This document shows positions 24,906-33,939 of a stretch of 64,000 bases of DNA, piece by piece (position 1 is the stretch's first letter; each line of letters starts with the position of its first letter). Source of the stretch: Azospirillum brasilense (GTDB lineage Bacteria > Pseudomonadota > Alphaproteobacteria > Azospirillales > Azospirillaceae); contig NZ_VITI01000002.1 of NCBI RefSeq assembly GCF_007827795.1, positions 496,001 through 560,000 on the forward strand, given 5' to 3'. A program made the position numbers and the translations under genes. A model generated the notes under the pieces. That model was not told the origin of the DNA and did no database searches. It saw nothing but the letters and a program-made list of their open reading frames with translations.

Positions 24906-27548
24906 TCAGGTGGCCGTGCGCGGTCCGCGGTCGATCAACGTGTCGGCCAACGGCACGACCTTGCCGCCGTCGGCCACCACCTGAAGCTCCGGCACGCCGG
25001 ACTGGGCGCGGCGCTCGGCGAGGAGAACCTCCAGCATCGCCTCGACCTTCGGCATGTGGACGGTCTGCTGGTCGAAGGGCATCTGGATGCCCTGCTCGCG
25101 GAACTGCTCCAGGATGCGCAGGCGCAGCTCGTTGCGCACCGGGATGATGTGCTCGGTGTTGGCGACGAAGCAGCGCAGCTCGAACTCCGGCCCGCTCGGC
25201 CCGAAGTCGCGGAACATCACGACCGGCTCCGGGTTGCGCAGCACCTGGGCGTGGCCGTAGCCGATCCTCAGCAGCAGCGCGTAGACGTGCCGGGCGTCGG
25301 TGTCGTAGGTGATGCGGACCTTGATCTCGATGCGGGTGGTCTTGTCCTTCAGCGTCCAGTTGACCACCGACTTGGAGATGAATTCCGAGTTCGGGATGAT
25401 GACGGAGGCGCGTTGGAAGGTCTGGATCTCCGTCGCGCGGACGCTGATCCGGCGCACCGTGCCCTCCAGCCCGTTGACGACCACCCAGTCGCCCACCTTC
25501 ACCGGCCGCTCCACCAGCATGATCAGGCCGGAGATGAAATTGCTGACGACGTTCTGAAGACCGAAACCGATACCGACCGACAGGGCCGAGGCGATCATGG
25601 CGAGGCTGGACAGGTCGAGCCCCAGCGTGCCGACCGACATCAGCACCGCCATGGTGGTGCCGAGATAGCCCACCCCCATGCGGATGGAGTTGCGCACGCC
25701 GTCGTCCATGTTGACGCGGCCGAGGATGCGCTCGTCGAGCTGGCGCTGGATGAAGCGGGTCACCGCGACGACGACGCCCAGCACCATCAGCGCCGACATG
25801 ATGTCGCCCGGCGCGATGCGCACGCCGCCCACCGTGACGCCGCTGAGGAAGCCGTCGGCCAGCCCCTTCATTTCCGACAGGGTCATGCCGGTCAAAGGCA
25901 GCAGGAAGAAGGCCGCCACGGTCAGCAGCAGACCGTCGATCACCGTCCGCCCGGCCTGCCCCAGCATCCGCCGGCCACGGTCGGTGGCGATCACGATGTC
26001 GCGCACCTCCGCCACCTGCCCGCTGCCGCGCTCCAGCAGGACGCACAGCAGCTCGCGCAGGACGCCGCGCGCCACCAGCAGGACACCGCCGATGATGAGG
26101 GTGGTCAGCATCAGCTTCGAGGCGTAGATGGCGCCGACCAGATAGCCCGCCCCCGACGCCACCAGCGAGGCGAGCGCCACCGCCCCGATCAGCAGGCGCA
26201 AGCGCAGCCCGACGACCCGCGGACGGACGGGCAGCACCTCTTCGGCTTCTGTCGCGGGTGCGGACGCCGGAGGCGGCAGGGTGACGTCCACTGCGGCCCC
26301 AGGCGTGAGGTCCGGGCATCCGCAATCGTCGGTCTCCTCGGCCTCCGGCGGCGGGGCGGCGAGCCAGAGGTGATCGGGGTAGAGGAACAGCAGCGACACG
26401 GCGATCAGCGCCATGGTGCCGAAGCCAGTGATCGACCGCAGTTCCGGCGGGGTGAACATGCCCTCCGACAAAGCGATGCCGGTGCCGGCCAGGGCCAGCC
26501 CGATCATGACGAGCGGGACGCGGCGGACCAGACGCCGTGCGCTGTCCGGGTCGAGGTTGGCGAGCTGCCAGGACGGATGGTCGGGCGCCAGGGTGGCGCG
26601 GGCGACGCCGGTGACCAGGAAATAGGCGGTCAGGCCGCCCGACACCCCGACCACCAGCGCGGTCAGCGGCCCAGCGTCCGCCGCGTCGCGCAGCAGCCCG
26701 ACCAGGGCGCCGCTCAGCACCAGCGTCGGCACCAGCGGCACCAGGCAACGGGCCAGCGCCTCCACCGCCATCGCCACCACCCGCTGGCGGTAGCTCGGCC
26801 GCTCCTCCAGATCGCGGTGTCCATAGCGGCGCAGCAGGACCCGGCGCACCGGCCAGGCGACCAGGAAGAGGACGGCGGCGAGCGCGCCCAGGCCATACAG
26901 GCGGCCGCGCCACTCGTCGTCGCCCATCACGATGCCGAAGGCCCGCGCGATGCGCTCCTGAACATAGGCCGTCTGCTCGGGCAGGGCGGCCCAGGTGGCG
27001 GGCAGCAGCGGCACCGGGCCGCGACGGACGATCTGCTCGGTGAGCTGGGTCATGCGCTGGTCGGCGGCGGTGCGCAGCAGGATGTCGGCGCGGGTGACGA
27101 TCAGCTCGGTCTGCTTGGTCCGCCCTTCCGCCTCGCCGATGGTCTGGCTCAGGCGCTTGCGCTCCGCGGCGATCCCCGCCTCCTCGGGCGGAGCGCCTTG
27201 GGCCGGCGGCGGACCCAGCGCATCGAGCATGCGCTGGGCGGTGTCACGGGCGGCCGACGCGGCGGCCCCGGCCTCGCGGACCTCATGCTGGATCTTCGCC
27301 AGATCGGCGCGCAGCGTCTCGTATTCGGTGTTCGCCAGATCACCCCCGGCGATGCGGTTGGCCGCCTTTTCCAACGCGTTCTGCCATTGCGGCAGCCGCG
27401 TCTTGAAGTCCGCCACCGCTTCCGCCGCCGGGGCGGCGGACTGGGCCAGGGCCGATGGAGCGGCGGCACCCGCCGCAAGCGCGCCGCACAGCATCAGGGC
27501 TGCCAGAAGCCGGCCGATCCGGCAACGGAAGGCGGAAGAAATCTGCAT
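24906..27548 (-). CDS. MscS-type mechanosensitive channel with DUF3772 domain
   Basis: This 880-residue inner-membrane channel has a signal peptide (IGRLLAALMLCGALAAG), a periplasmic helical DUF3772-type region (about 45-190, coiled-coil prone), several transmembrane helices (about 215-580), and a C-terminal MscS core. The pore helix and beta domain are clear: SALSVGIGFGLQNVVSNFIS, LIMLVERPVKVGDWVVVNG, GTVRRISVRATEIQTFQ and IIPNSEFISKSVVNWTLKD. Such large MscS relatives protect cells during osmotic down-shock or modulate ion balance. An acidic cytoplasmic loop with CGC lies near residue 410. I used the ATG at 27548 because the longer frame adds 32 residues before the signal peptide. Confidence 0.93.
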   Translation of the reverse strand: MQISSAFRCRIGRLLAALMLCGALAAGAAAPSALAQSAAPAAEAVADFKTRLPQWQNALEKAANRIAGGDLANTEYETLRADLAKIQHEVREAGAAASAARDTAQRMLDALGPPPAQGAPPEEAGIAAERKRLSQTIGEAEGRTKQTELIVTRADILLRTAADQRMTQLTEQIVRRGPVPLLPATWAALPEQTAYVQERIARAFGIVMGDDEWRGRLYGLGALAAVLFLVAWPVRRVLLRRYGHRDLEERPSYRQRVVAMAVEALARCLVPLVPTLVLSGALVGLLRDAADAGPLTALVVGVSGGLTAYFLVTGVARATLAPDHPSWQLANLDPDSARRLVRRVPLVMIGLALAGTGIALSEGMFTPPELRSITGFGTMALIAVSLLFLYPDHLWLAAPPPEAEETDDCGCPDLTPGAAVDVTLPPPASAPATEAEEVLPVRPRVVGLRLRLLIGAVALASLVASGAGYLVGAIYASKLMLTTLIIGGVLLVARGVLRELLCVLLERGSGQVAEVRDIVIATDRGRRMLGQAGRTVIDGLLLTVAAFFLLPLTGMTLSEMKGLADGFLSGVTVGGVRIAPGDIMSALMVLGVVVAVTRFIQRQLDERILGRVNMDDGVRNSIRMGVGYLGTTMAVLMSVGTLGLDLSSLAMIASALSVGIGFGLQNVVSNFISGLIMLVERPVKVGDWVVVNGLEGTVRRISVRATEIQTFQRASVIIPNSEFISKSVVNWTLKDKTTRIEIKVRITYDTDARHVYALLLRIGYGHAQVLRNPEPVVMFRDFGPSGPEFELRCFVANTEHIIPVRNELRLRILEQFREQGIQMPFDQQTVHMPKVEAMLEVLLAERRAQSGVPELQVVADGGKVVPLADTLIDRGPRTAT

Positions 27549-27643
27549 CACCGTTCGAAGTCTCTTGTTGGCGAAAGGCTGCGACCCGGCGAACCGGGAA
27601 ATGGGATACCTATACTCTTCGGCGTCGCGGCAAAAGTATGGCA

Positions 27644-27671
27644 CTTCCTGTCACCTGAATGTGACAGGAAG
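27644..27671. repeat. perfect 11-bp inverted repeat in divergent intergenic region
   Basis: CTTCCTGTCAC, a 6-nt loop and the exact complement lie between the divergent MscS-type gene and a small ORF. A terminator is not expected between divergent genes, so an operator or a 5'-leader hairpin of the channel gene is more likely. Confidence 0.55.
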
Positions 27672-27820
27672 GATCGGGATCACGGATTCGTTCGCGAGGA
27701 CCCGAGCGAAGCGCCTGTCCGGGGTCCGGTGTTTCGTGCATCTGCCTTCTGATTGGGCATGGCGTGGTTGCGTGTCTTGATGATACAGGTTGTTCATCGT
27801 CGCTTCACACGCACGTCATC

Positions 27821-28003
27821 ATGGCCGGCTTGACCGACATCGACCGCACCCTGCTCCGCACCGCGCTGAAGGCCGCCAAGCGCAACGACGTCCCATCCGT
27901 CGGGATGCCGACCGAGACGCTGGAACGGCTTCTGGAGTATCTGGCGGTTCTGGAAGGCGCGCAGCCCGGCGCGCCGACCGAGGGCGCTCCAGGGTCGAAT
28001 TGA
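27821..28003 (+). CDS. small hypothetical protein
   Basis: This 60-residue protein (start ATG at 27821) has two amphipathic helices, LTDIDRTLLRTALKAAKRN and TETLERLLEYLAVLEGAQ, and a Gly/Pro/Ala tail. It is probably soluble. Codon use resembles the neighbouring genes. No family is recognised, and the ribosome site is weak. Confidence 0.55.
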   Translation: MAGLTDIDRTLLRTALKAAKRNDVPSVGMPTETLERLLEYLAVLEGAQPGAPTEGAPGSN

Positions 28004-28206
28004 CCCTTCAACCATTGCTTGGACGGCAATGGCAGCGCGTTCCAAGCCCGCGTTACATACTATGGTATGTCTACCGGCCAGTGCCGAACCTGCGGGGTCA
28101 CTGAACGGCACGTTGTGACATCGAATTCGAGTCTCAACCGATACTCGACGAGCCCTATCGAACGGAGTAAGACTTTGGGACCCACTCCTTCAGGCGGACG
28201 ATCCTC

Positions 28207-28404
28207 TTGTGCCAGTTTGCCACACCGGAATGCGGTCACGCCTGTCGCGCGATCAGGCTCGTCCGCGAACACAGCCGCGGACCCGTGGGGCTGGATGCGC
28301 GCGCCTATCTGATCCGGGTTGAGCGTCGGCTCATGCAGTTCCACTGCGGCGCTTCGCTGGGCATTCCAACGAAAGTAACGCAGGTCCGCGAGGCCGCCGA
28401 GTAA
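28207..28404 (+). CDS. possible small Cys-containing protein (TTG start)
   Basis: This is a 65-residue open frame with AGGCGGA eight bases before a TTG start. It has four Cys (two near the N terminus in CQFATPECGHAC) and mostly G/C-ending codons. The surrounding 28.0-28.4 kb is otherwise empty, and other frames are also open, so this is weak. No family is known to me. Confidence 0.3.
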   Translation: MCQFATPECGHACRAIRLVREHSRGPVGLDARAYLIRVERRLMQFHCGASLGIPTKVTQVREAAE

Positions 28405-28427
28405 CCGGCCGCCAGTCCCGCATACCC

Positions 28428-28619
28428 TCAATCCCTCCCGCTGGGGGCATCGGAGCGGCCTCGGTCCGGTTCGCGGCTCCGTTCTTCCTTCTCCTGGCGG
28501 CCCCCATCCGACGCCTCGTCGCGTTCCTGCTGACGCTGCCATTGATCGAACTTCTCGGGATCGGTCACCAGATCGATGACGGACGGCTTCCGGTTGCCGT
28601 CGTCGCGCTGTGCGGGCAT
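28428..28619 (-). CDS. small charged hypothetical protein
   Basis: This 63-residue protein starts at the ATG at 28619, which is chosen because a near-perfect ribosome site (GGAGGTGTTC) precedes it. It begins with PAQRDDGNRKPSVIDLVTD and continues into a Gln/Glu/Arg-rich disordered end. It is probably soluble; the family is unknown. Confidence 0.6.
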   Translation of the reverse strand: MPAQRDDGNRKPSVIDLVTDPEKFDQWQRQQERDEASDGGRQEKEERSREPDRGRSDAPSGRD

Positions 28620-28810
28620 GAACACCTCCATCGCTACGCCACACCTGTCCTTTTGCACATCAACAGCCCAAAGGGCCCCGCGCACCAAGCCCCGCAAGGG
28701 GAGAACCCCACAAGCACAGCCTTGCTCCTTTGGCGTCCGGTTTTTGACACAGCACACCCCCGTCCGAATCCTTAGCCTGCGACAACGATCAAGACACAGT
28801 TGGGGGCGGG

Positions 28811-29038
28811 ATGCTGCGGTTGGGAACACGGGTGAGGTTTGCGGGCCAGGAGGCCCTCGTCGTCGCACGGACCCTTGCCGGTGAGCCGACCTACGACATC
28901 CGCCTGGCCGACGGTCGTCTCATCAAATACGCCGCCGAAAGCGATCTGGAGCCGATCAAGGAGGACGGGTCCGAACCCCCGCCCGCCTCGGCGCGGCCAT
29001 CCCGCTCCGGCGGCTCCAACCAGGGGGGCATGCAGTGA
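28811..29038 (+). CDS. small hypothetical protein
   Basis: This 75-residue protein has a small beta-barrel-like first half (LRLGTRVRFAGQEALVVART, then YDIRLADGRLIKYA), which resembles SH3-like/KOW-like folds, and a disordered Ser/Pro/Gly end. Its stop overlaps the GTG start of the next gene by 4 bp, so the two are translated together. The family is not recognised. Confidence 0.65.
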   Translation: MLRLGTRVRFAGQEALVVARTLAGEPTYDIRLADGRLIKYAAESDLEPIKEDGSEPPPASARPSRSGGSNQGGMQ

Positions 29039-29346
29039 CCCGCGACGACTTCCCCTATTCGCTTCAGCCCTACGCGATGCCGGAAAACGGCGGCGACGGC
29101 GCGCAGCCGTCCGACGCCTGGACGCTGGTGCTGTTCCGCGCCGCCGACGAGGCGGAACGCCTGTGGTTTCGCGGCCATGGATTCGTCATGGAGGGCCGCC
29201 GCTGGGTCCGCCACGCCCCCATTCCGGACAGCCGCGCCGAGACGCCGGCCTCCGGCAGCGCGCCCGAGGATGAGGACTTCGGCGACCGCGAGTCCGACGA
29301 CAAGGCACCGAGCACCGGCGGCCCCGCGCCGGACGTCGCCGCCTGA
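29035..29346 (+). CDS. hypothetical protein
   Basis: This 103-residue protein begins at a GTG at 29035 overlapping the previous stop, with a GGGGGG run seven bases upstream. It has a compact central segment (WTLVLFRAADEAERLWFRG, then EGRRWVRHAPI) and an acidic disordered tail. No membrane segment is seen. It sits between the SH3-like small protein and the DnaJ-like membrane protein in the same direction. Confidence 0.65.
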   Translation: MTRDDFPYSLQPYAMPENGGDGAQPSDAWTLVLFRAADEAERLWFRGHGFVMEGRRWVRHAPIPDSRAETPASGSAPEDEDFGDRESDDKAPSTGGPAPDVAA

Positions 29347-29412
29347 TCTTCCGTTCCGGCGTCCGCGGCCTTTTGCAATGCCGGCGCCCCTGTTCGCGGA
29401 CACGCACGCCCC

Positions 29413-31590
29413 ATGCCCGACAGCCTCGACTTCGACCGGAACGACCTTGGTCCAAACGAACCCGGGCAAAACCCTCTGAGCCCCGGCGATCCGAACCGGC
29501 CCGCTTCACCCCCGACCGCGCCGCCCCCATCCACGCAGCCGTCCACCGTTCCGCAGACCGCCCTGATCCGGCGGCTGCGCCGGGCGGCCTCCGGCAACGT
29601 CCCGGCGCCGGAAGGGGTGACACTCCGTCAGGCCCAGCAGCGCGACGTGATGGTCGGCGCCCATCTGACCCTGAGCATCGATTGGGCGACGGAGGTCGAG
29701 GTCCGGCTGGGCGCGGAGATGGTGCGCTTCGCCATCTACTGCCGCAACGCCGCCGAACTGAACGCGACGCTGGCCCGCGACCTGGACGCCGAGGCGGCCT
29801 CGCTGGAAACGGCCCATCGCTTCGCCACGCTGCTCGGCCCGCTGGACGAGCGGGTCGAGGCGATGTCCGCGGCGGAGGAGCCGCTGCCGCCCCTGCCCTC
29901 GCTGCGCGGCCCCTACTATCTGCATGAGGTCTGCACCGGCTGCGACGGCGGCGGGGTGCAGGCCTGCGGAAGCGACGGTTGCCGGGGCGGCAAGATCCGT
30001 TGCGCCCACACCGCGACGGCCGAGACGCCGGACTGTCCGGAGTGCGGCGGGCGCGGCCAGCACCGCTGTCCGGTCTGCGCGGGCGACGGGGTGGTCGCCT
30101 GCGAAACCTGCGGCGGGGTCGGGCAGTTCACCCACATCCACCACCCCCGCCTGACGGCCCACCCCTCCTACAGCCTGACCGCGCCACCGGACGCCCCGGC
30201 TGCGGTGCGCTTGGCGCTGGAGGAGGCCGGATTCGCCGGATTCGCGGCGCTCGCCAACCCCGCGCCCGCCACGGTGCGCCACTCCGGCACGCAGCTTCTC
30301 TACCAGCGCAGCGGCACGCTGACGGTGGTCGCCCTGTCGTGGGACTGCGACGGCGTGCCGTTCGAGGTGGAAACCGTCGGGCCGGACGCTGACTCCGCCC
30401 CCCTTCCCGCCTTCCTGGACACGGTGCTGACCCCTGTGCTGACGCGCATCGCGGCGCTGCCGCCCGCCGACGCCTTCGCCCTGGCCGGCGCCTACCGCCT
30501 GACCCGCTCCGTCGCCGAGGCGGTGCTGGCCGGCCGGGAGCCGGACACCGCGGCAATCGTGACCGACCATGAGGGCTGCGTCAGCCCCGCCTTCGTGAAG
30601 GAAACCGCCGCCGCGCTGGCGGAGCGGTTCGCCGAGACCAGCCGCACCGCCGTGGCACGGAGCTGGATCGCCGCGGCGGGGCTGCTCGCCCTGGTCCTGC
30701 TTCTGGTGGCGGGCGTGGACGGTCCCGCTCTGTTGACCGGCGCGACGCCCGAACAGCCGGCACCGGCGGCGCTGCGGCTGGCCTGGGACATCGGGATTCC
30801 CATCGCCGCCGGGCTAGGCCTGTGGGCGCTGGTGCGCGGGGTGGTGCGCGGGGCGCTGGCCGCCGCCTTCGGCGGACCGGTCCGAGCGCCGGACCAGGGG
30901 TCCTGGCCGCTCGTCCTGCTGTCCGCCGCGGCGGCGATCCATCTCGGCCTTCTGACCTTGTGGAACGGTGGGCCGGGATTCAGCCGGCTGAACCACCGGC
31001 TGGACGTGGAGGCGATCACCCAGGGACGCGCGCCGATGCCCACCCCGCGCGTGCTGACGCCGGAGGAGCGGATCATGGCCGCCCAGCGGGCGCTGGCCCG
31101 GCTGGGGCGCTACGACGGGGCGATCGACGGCAAGATGGGTGAAGGCACCCGGACGGGTCTCGCCAGCCTGACCGGGCTGGTCGAAACGCCGCCGGGCGTG
31201 GCGCCCGAAGACCCGCTGGAGTTGGCGGTGGCCATCGCCGCCGACCGGGTGCCGGTCAACGTTCGGACGCCGGAGCTTCTGGTCGGGCCGGGCTGGAGCA
31301 ACGCCACCCGCCTGCGCATGAACCGGGACGACCAGCCTTTGGTCGCCGGAGCCTTCCTGGGGGCTTTGGCCGCGTCGGGAACCGAACGGGCGGCGTCGGG
31401 TCAGGTGTGGGTTTCGGGAGACGGCTTGCGATCCGGGTTGATCACCGTGACGGGCCGCATCGCTGACCCGAACGATCGTGGGCGCCTGTGCTTCGCGCTG
31501 ACCCACGTCGTGACCACCCCCGCCGGCCGGGACGCCGGCGCGCCGCTGCGCACCTGCCGGACCGCCGGAAACTGGACCCTGGAGGAATGA
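29413..31590 (+). CDS. membrane protein with DnaJ-like cysteine motifs and peptidoglycan-binding-like region
   Basis: I know no named family for this 725-residue architecture. After a Pro-rich N terminus comes a globular region (about 65-165). A Cys cluster follows (174-233) with repeats of the DnaJ central-domain type: CTGCDGGG, CPECGGRG, CPVCAGDG and CETCGGVG. These should bind zinc. A second globular region spans about 250-410. Three hydrophobic helices lie near 418-437, 458-480 and 499-517. Near 555-590 is a PG_binding_1-like stretch (AAQRALARLGRYDGAIDGKM). No J domain is present. It may link cytoplasmic zinc-finger recognition to the cell wall; function is unknown. Confidence 0.85.
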   Translation: MPDSLDFDRNDLGPNEPGQNPLSPGDPNRPASPPTAPPPSTQPSTVPQTALIRRLRRAASGNVPAPEGVTLRQAQQRDVMVGAHLTLSIDWATEVEVRLGAEMVRFAIYCRNAAELNATLARDLDAEAASLETAHRFATLLGPLDERVEAMSAAEEPLPPLPSLRGPYYLHEVCTGCDGGGVQACGSDGCRGGKIRCAHTATAETPDCPECGGRGQHRCPVCAGDGVVACETCGGVGQFTHIHHPRLTAHPSYSLTAPPDAPAAVRLALEEAGFAGFAALANPAPATVRHSGTQLLYQRSGTLTVVALSWDCDGVPFEVETVGPDADSAPLPAFLDTVLTPVLTRIAALPPADAFALAGAYRLTRSVAEAVLAGREPDTAAIVTDHEGCVSPAFVKETAAALAERFAETSRTAVARSWIAAAGLLALVLLLVAGVDGPALLTGATPEQPAPAALRLAWDIGIPIAAGLGLWALVRGVVRGALAAAFGGPVRAPDQGSWPLVLLSAAAAIHLGLLTLWNGGPGFSRLNHRLDVEAITQGRAPMPTPRVLTPEERIMAAQRALARLGRYDGAIDGKMGEGTRTGLASLTGLVETPPGVAPEDPLELAVAIAADRVPVNVRTPELLVGPGWSNATRLRMNRDDQPLVAGAFLGALAASGTERAASGQVWVSGDGLRSGLITVTGRIADPNDRGRLCFALTHVVTTPAGRDAGAPLRTCRTAGNWTLEE

Positions 31591-31650
31591 GGCCCGGAGG
31601 AATGATGAGGGAGATGAGGACAAGGACCCGTTCCACGCGGGCATGAAAAA

Positions 31651-31674
31651 GGGGCCTGAGAAGGCCCCGATTTT
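31651..31674. terminator. bidirectional terminator
   Basis: GGGGCC-TGAGAA-GGCCCC is followed by GATTTT on the plus strand and by five T on the minus strand. It ends both the DnaJ-like gene (plus) and tRNA-Leu (minus). Confidence 0.8.
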
Positions 31675-31706
31675 CGTAACCGTTCGGCAATGCGCCGAAG
31701 GAAAGA

Positions 31707-31793
31707 TGGTGCGGTCGAGAAGACTCGAACTTCCACAGCATTTCTGCCACAGCGACCTCAACGCTGCGCGTCTACCAATTCCGCCACGACCGC
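31707..31793 (-). tRNA. tRNA-Leu (anticodon GAG)
   Basis: This is an 87-nt class II tRNA. The acceptor stem GCGGTCG pairs with CGACCGC and the anticodon stem CAGCG/CGCTG holds the loop TTGAGGT, giving anticodon GAG. A long variable arm and a T arm with GTTCGAGTC follow, and CCA is encoded. It reads CUC/CUU codons. Confidence 0.96.
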
Positions 31794-31971
31794 GACTTCA
31801 TCATTCGAATGGACTGGGCGCAAAGGCTCAACCCATTGAATTCCTTTACTTTCCTAAGCCGGACGTTACGCGGCGCCGCGTCGGAATGCAACAACTTTCT
31901 CATGTTGAGAGCAACCCGACGACAGGCCGCATCGGCCCGCACGCGCACCCTTCCATGCGCGCCGCGCCCTG

Positions 31972-32146
31972 TTATCGCATTCGAAGGGGATTGGCAAGCG
32001 GCTTGAATCCATCGCCGCCCACGGCGCCGCCGGAAGAAGCGCAAGGGATCGGCGGGAGCGGCGCCGAGACGGGCCGCCGCCGCGTTCATCGCGATCACCG
32101 TCGGGTCCAGGCGGTCCACCGCGGGCCGCAAGATCGTGTCCGGCAT
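31972..32146 (-). pseudogene. small ORF with a probable frameshift
   Basis: An ATG at 32146 has a very strong ribosome site (AAGGAGGATGTC). For about 38 codons the frame has clear G/C-ending codon use (PDTILRPAVDRLDPTVIAMN). After that the coding signal moves to the +1 frame, which reads GGAVGGDGFKPLANPLRMR and stops at 31972. The unshifted frame instead runs on into tRNA-Leu. It is either a frameshifted remnant or a programmed or sequencing shift. The family is unknown. Confidence 0.4.
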
Positions 32147-32325
32147 GACATCCTCCTTCTCAACCGGCGCGACGGCGGACGGCAGTGCGGACCGGGAGCG
32201 ATGCCAGCCTACCGGAAACGCCTCCGGCTGCCGGACGGAAATCAACACTGGACCACATGATAGACGTTATAAATCTATTATTTTAACTGGTTTATTTGAA
32301 CGTAAATCACATTTATAAAACGTTT

Positions 32326-33750
32326 TTATGCGGGGAGGCGTTTCCTTACGCTCCGGCGGACGAGGGCCAACGCAGCGTCTACGCATTGGCTGCGCAGTTC
32401 GGGCACCGCGGTCATCTCCCAGAACGGCGCGCGGCTGACCGGGCCGAGCGCGAAGAGGCGGTCGGACACCGTCCCACCTTCCCCGATCAATGCCCCTTCC
32501 TCGGTAACGTCGAGGCCGAGGCGCAACGGGTCGGGGCGGGCCAGCCCCTGCTGAAGCAAGGCGCGCATCAGCGGATGGCGGATGCGCGCGAAGTCGCACT
32601 CCGTGCCGGTCGCGTTGACGATGGCGCCCACCGTGCGTGTCCAGAGCGCATCTTCCGCGCCCCGCGCGCGGACCGTCGCCTCCACCCCGTCGGAGGTCAA
32701 GGCCAGAGCCAGAAGGCGCCCGGCGCGGACGGTCAGTTGCCCGCTCTCGCGCAGGACATCGATGCGCGCCGCAACCTCCGGCGCCATGCGGTGGCGGTGC
32801 ACCTCCCAATAGGGCCGGGCGTGACGCAGGAAACGCCGCCGCTCCTCCAACGGCAGATGCTTCCAGATCAACGGATGGAAGGGCCGCAGGGAATCGAAGG
32901 CGGCGCGCCAGTCCAACCCTTCCTCCCGCGCGCGGCGCACATCGGCCTTCAGGGCGATCAACACGTCCAGCACCGTGCCGGGCATCGTCTGGGGATGGAC
33001 GAAGCTCTTGAAGGGCCGCGTCTCCAGATGGGTGGTGGGCAGCAGCCCGCGGCGCGACAGCGCCAGGATCGGGCCGCGGTGGCCCTGGTTCTCCAGCGAC
33101 AGCACCGCATCGACCATCGTCAGCCCGGTGCCGAGGATCAGCACCGGCGCGTCGGGGTCGATGGCGGCGACGGCCTCGCGGTTCCAGGGATCGCCGATGA
33201 AACGGCCCGACGCGAAGACCTCCGGTGCCGCGACGGGGGGCGGCGATGGCGGAAAATGCCCGACACAGAGCACCGCCCGGTCCACCGCGAGGCTTTCCCC
33301 GCCGGCGAGCCGCAGACGAACACCGCTGTTGGCGGAGCCGTCCACCGCCGCATCGACCACCTCCGCCCGCACCGTGTCGAGCGTCACATGGGCGGGAGCC
33401 TCCGCTTGGGCCTCGCGCAGCACGTCCTGGATGTACGCGCCGTAGAGCCGGCGCGACACGAAGGCGTGGCCGCTGGGCGGCACGTCGCCGCCGAGATCCT
33501 TCGCCCACAGCCAGCGCAGGAAATGGCGCGGGTCGTCGGGATAGGCGCTCATGTTGTAGGCGCGCACGTTCAGCAGATGCGCCGCGCTGTCGGTGGAGTA
33601 GGCGAGCCCGGTGCCGAGCGTGCCGGCGCGTTCGATCAGATGGATGCGCGTCGGCTCCTCCGCCTTGCGCAGGAGGTGGGCGGCCAGGATACTGCCGGTG
33701 AAGCCGACGCCGACGATGGCGATGCTGTGCGCGGTGTCGTTGGACGGCAT
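32326..33750 (-). CDS. FAD/NAD(P)-binding protein (COG4529-like)
   Basis: This 474-residue flavoprotein has an N-terminal dinucleotide fold (IAIVGVGFTGSILAAHLL). It carries the family signature YSTDSAAHLLNVRAYNMSAY with DDPRHFLRWLW, and a second nucleotide-binding strand (PVLILGTGLTMVDAVLSL). The layout is that of FAD_NAD_binding_9 proteins, often annotated hydroxyacylglutathione hydrolase-linked or siderophore/amine oxidising, but without a fixed reaction. The ATG at 33750 has GAGAGGA upstream. It is divergent from a 2-hydroxyacid dehydrogenase across an AT-rich 189-bp gap, suggesting shared control. Confidence 0.88.
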   Translation of the reverse strand: MPSNDTAHSIAIVGVGFTGSILAAHLLRKAEEPTRIHLIERAGTLGTGLAYSTDSAAHLLNVRAYNMSAYPDDPRHFLRWLWAKDLGGDVPPSGHAFVSRRLYGAYIQDVLREAQAEAPAHVTLDTVRAEVVDAAVDGSANSGVRLRLAGGESLAVDRAVLCVGHFPPSPPPVAAPEVFASGRFIGDPWNREAVAAIDPDAPVLILGTGLTMVDAVLSLENQGHRGPILALSRRGLLPTTHLETRPFKSFVHPQTMPGTVLDVLIALKADVRRAREEGLDWRAAFDSLRPFHPLIWKHLPLEERRRFLRHARPYWEVHRHRMAPEVAARIDVLRESGQLTVRAGRLLALALTSDGVEATVRARGAEDALWTRTVGAIVNATGTECDFARIRHPLMRALLQQGLARPDPLRLGLDVTEEGALIGEGGTVSDRLFALGPVSRAPFWEMTAVPELRSQCVDAALALVRRSVRKRLPA

Positions 33751-33939
33751 GCTCGTCGTTCCTCTCCCTGTGTCCAGGACCCCGCGGGGCGCCTTCGCAT
33801 CGACAACATTAGAGCACCAGGAATTCCTATTGAACAAGTCGATTTTTGCCGTGATGCATGTTCTTTCATATATCGATTACGGGAAAACACTAAAAATAAT
33901 TGTTTATCTTCCCTCGACCACCAGGAGACGGACCGCAGA

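Noticed and set aside
28060..28644. A 194-codon minus-strand open frame across 28.1-28.6 kb.
   Set aside because: It overlaps the better-supported small gene at 28428-28619 and has no ribosome site or family features.
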